Shown here one piece after another: positions 62,918 through 64,000 of a stretch of 64,000 nt of DNA. Position 1 is the stretch's first letter. Every line of letters starts with the position of its first letter. Below the pieces are notes generated by a model. That model was not told where the DNA came from. It made no database searches and saw only the letters and a program-made list of their open reading frames with translations. Origin of the DNA: Novosphingobium meiothermophilum (GTDB lineage: Bacteria > Pseudomonadota > Alphaproteobacteria > Sphingomonadales > Sphingomonadaceae); the NCBI RefSeq assembly GCF_003171715.1, contig NZ_QGHL01000015.1, positions 62,001 to 126,000 of the forward strand, read 5' to 3'. The translations under genes and the position numbers were made by a program.

Positions 62918-63643
62918 ATGTCAACGACAACACACGCCGTTCTGGATTCGCTCAACCACCGCAATCTTAGGGTGCAGACCCGGCGCAGCGCGGCACTGGG
63001 GGATGCAGTGATGGCGTGCATGGTCATGCCGGCGGAGTTCCGGCGCGCGCAGGCGCATTACCCGATCGTTTTCCGGCGCGATCTGGAAAGCGGACGCCTG
63101 ATGGCACTGGCGCTGTTCGGCTTCGAGAACGGGGAAAACCTGTTTCTGGCACCGCATGGCTGGGATGCTGCTTGGATTCCGCTGGCCCATGCCGTCCAGC
63201 CCTTCCTTATCGGGCGTAGCGCCGATCCGGCCGCAACGCCGCAGGTCCACATCGACATGGCCAGCCCGCGCGTCGTGGCATCGGGCGAGGAGGGAGAGCG
63301 CCTGTTCAACGATATGGGCCAGCCTGCCGCGCTGCTTGAACAAGTGGCGCAGCAGCTTGGCGATCTGGATGCCGCCTATAAGGCATCTGGCGCCTTCTTC
63401 GAGGCGATGGAGCGCCATGGCCTGATCGAGCCGTTCACGCTGGAGGTGCCGCTGCCCGATGGTTCGTCCAATTCGCTCGTCGGGTTCCAGACGGTGAACG
63501 AGGACCGTCTGCGCGAGCTTCCGGGCGATGTTCTGGGGGAACTCAATGCGCAGGGGCACCTGATGCCGCTGTTCATGGCCGTGGCGTCCATCGGTCGGTT
63601 TTCCGATCTTGTCGCCCGCCGCAATGCCCGCGATGGCGGCTGA
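62918..63643 (+). CDS. SapC family protein
   Basis: A 241-residue protein of the SapC family (HYPIVFRRD, FGFENGENLFL, GWDAAWIPL, FQTVNEDRLREL). Members are frequent next to TonB receptors and cupin/tryptophan-halogenase genes in sphingomonads; the biochemical role is unknown. Separated from the receptor by 170 bp. Confidence 0.88.
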   Translation: MSTTTHAVLDSLNHRNLRVQTRRSAALGDAVMACMVMPAEFRRAQAHYPIVFRRDLESGRLMALALFGFENGENLFLAPHGWDAAWIPLAHAVQPFLIGRSADPAATPQVHIDMASPRVVASGEEGERLFNDMGQPAALLEQVAQQLGDLDAAYKASGAFFEAMERHGLIEPFTLEVPLPDGSSNSLVGFQTVNEDRLRELPGDVLGELNAQGHLMPLFMAVASIGRFSDLVARRNARDGG

Positions 63644-64000
63644 CCGGCTGCCTTGCGTGCGCGAGGCCGCGGCGGAGGAACTGCCCGGCCTGATCGCGGG
63701 CGGGGCCGAGCCGTTTGTGGTGCGTGCGCTGGTGCGAGACTGGCCGCTGGTGCAGGCTGGCCTGGCCTCAGCCGCAAGTGCGCGAGATTATCTGGCGGAC
63801 CGGTCGCGCGCAGTCGATGTGCCCTATTCGGTGGTGCCGCCGGGCGAGGGCGGACGCCTGTTCTATGATGCGGCGATGGCGGTGAACTTCCGCATGGCAT
63901 CGGGGCGGCTGCGCGACGTATTGGCGGCCTTCGGCGGTGCCGAAGAGGCGGAGCGGCCGACAGTCTATCTCGGTTCGATCGACATTCACCGCTATTTCGA
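63624..64000 (+). CDS. Cupin-like (JmjC-type) domain protein, 3' truncated
   Basis: Open to the window end, about 125 residues visible. The stretch GAEPFVVRALVRDWPLVQAG and the later YLGSIDIHRYF fit the N-terminal part of Cupin_8/JmjC-like proteins that follow SapC genes. Two in-frame ATGs (63624, 63633) overlap the SapC stop region. The iron-binding residues would lie beyond the window. Confidence 0.75.
   Translation, partial: MPAMAADRLPCVREAAAEELPGLIAGGAEPFVVRALVRDWPLVQAGLASAASARDYLADRSRAVDVPYSVVPPGEGGRLFYDAAMAVNFRMASGRLRDVLAAFGGAEEAERPTVYLGSIDIHRYF

Overview
The window is a GC-rich alphaproteobacterial chromosome segment dominated by a complete photosynthesis gene cluster (PGC) of the kind found in aerobic anoxygenic phototrophs of the Sphingomonadales, probably Novosphingobium-like. 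Support for this: the gene order bchFNBHLM-lhaA-puhABC-acsF-puhE-hemA, an oxygen-dependent cyclase (acsF) with no bchE, no LH2 (puc) genes, the PpsR/PpaA regulator pair, and a flanking TonB receptor / SapC / cupin module typical of sphingomonads. The assignment rests on gene content and order only.

Layout. 1-3.5 kb: 3' part of a PAS-GGDEF-EAL protein, purQ and purS, and a TetR regulator. 3.5-14.5 kb (minus strand): a nitrogen-scavenging operon with an ABC importer, a NikR-like ribbon-helix-helix regulator, two DUF1989 proteins, a biotin-dependent urea/guanidine carboxylase and an allophanate hydrolase. The DUF1989 pair points to guanidine rather than urea as the substrate. 14.7-16.4 kb (plus): a fatty-acid-hydroxylase family membrane enzyme and a lipoprotein cytochrome c. 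16.5-31.9 kb (minus): a tightly overlapped 14-gene run bchF-N-B-H-L-M-lhaA-puhA-B-C-orf-acsF-puhE-hemA. 32.1-38.6 kb (plus): ppaA, ppsR, bchG, a PucC-family gene, bchP, tspO and a small membrane protein. 38.7-48.6 kb (minus): crtF, bchC-X-Y-Z, a possible small ORF, then pufB-A-L-M-C, ending in a hairpin terminator. 48.6-51.1 kb (plus): crtD and crtC, which meet a convergent MFS gene. 52.4-54.4 kb (plus): a fluoride riboswitch, a CLC-type fluoride exporter and a DUF190 gene lying inside the PGC. 54.4-58.2 kb (minus): a small ORF, bchO, bchD, bchI. 58.2-64 kb: a DUF3422 protein, then a divergent TonB-dependent receptor, SapC-like protein and the start of a cupin-like protein cut off by the window end.

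How it works together. HemA makes 5-aminolevulinate. BchIDH inserts magnesium, BchM methylates, AcsF closes the fifth ring with O2, BchLNB and BchXYZ reduce the macrocycle, BchF and BchC modify ring A, and BchG and BchP attach and reduce the tail. PufLM with PuhA form the reaction centre, PufBA the LH1 antenna, PufC the tetraheme donor; PuhBCE, LhaA and the PucC-like protein assist assembly. PpsR (repressor) and PpaA (B12-binding antirepressor) are encoded centrally, and seven TGT-N12-ACA/ACG sites lie in front of bchF/ppaA, bchG, bchC, crtF/crtD and bchI.

Most unusual: a NikR-like regulator that has lost three of four nickel ligands, paired with a 28-bp palindrome of exactly NikR-operator geometry at the head of its own operon; PpsR operators ending one base before the start codons of crtF and bchI; a crtC frame with no normal start codon; a single-cysteine PpsR; and a fluoride-resistance module nested in the PGC.
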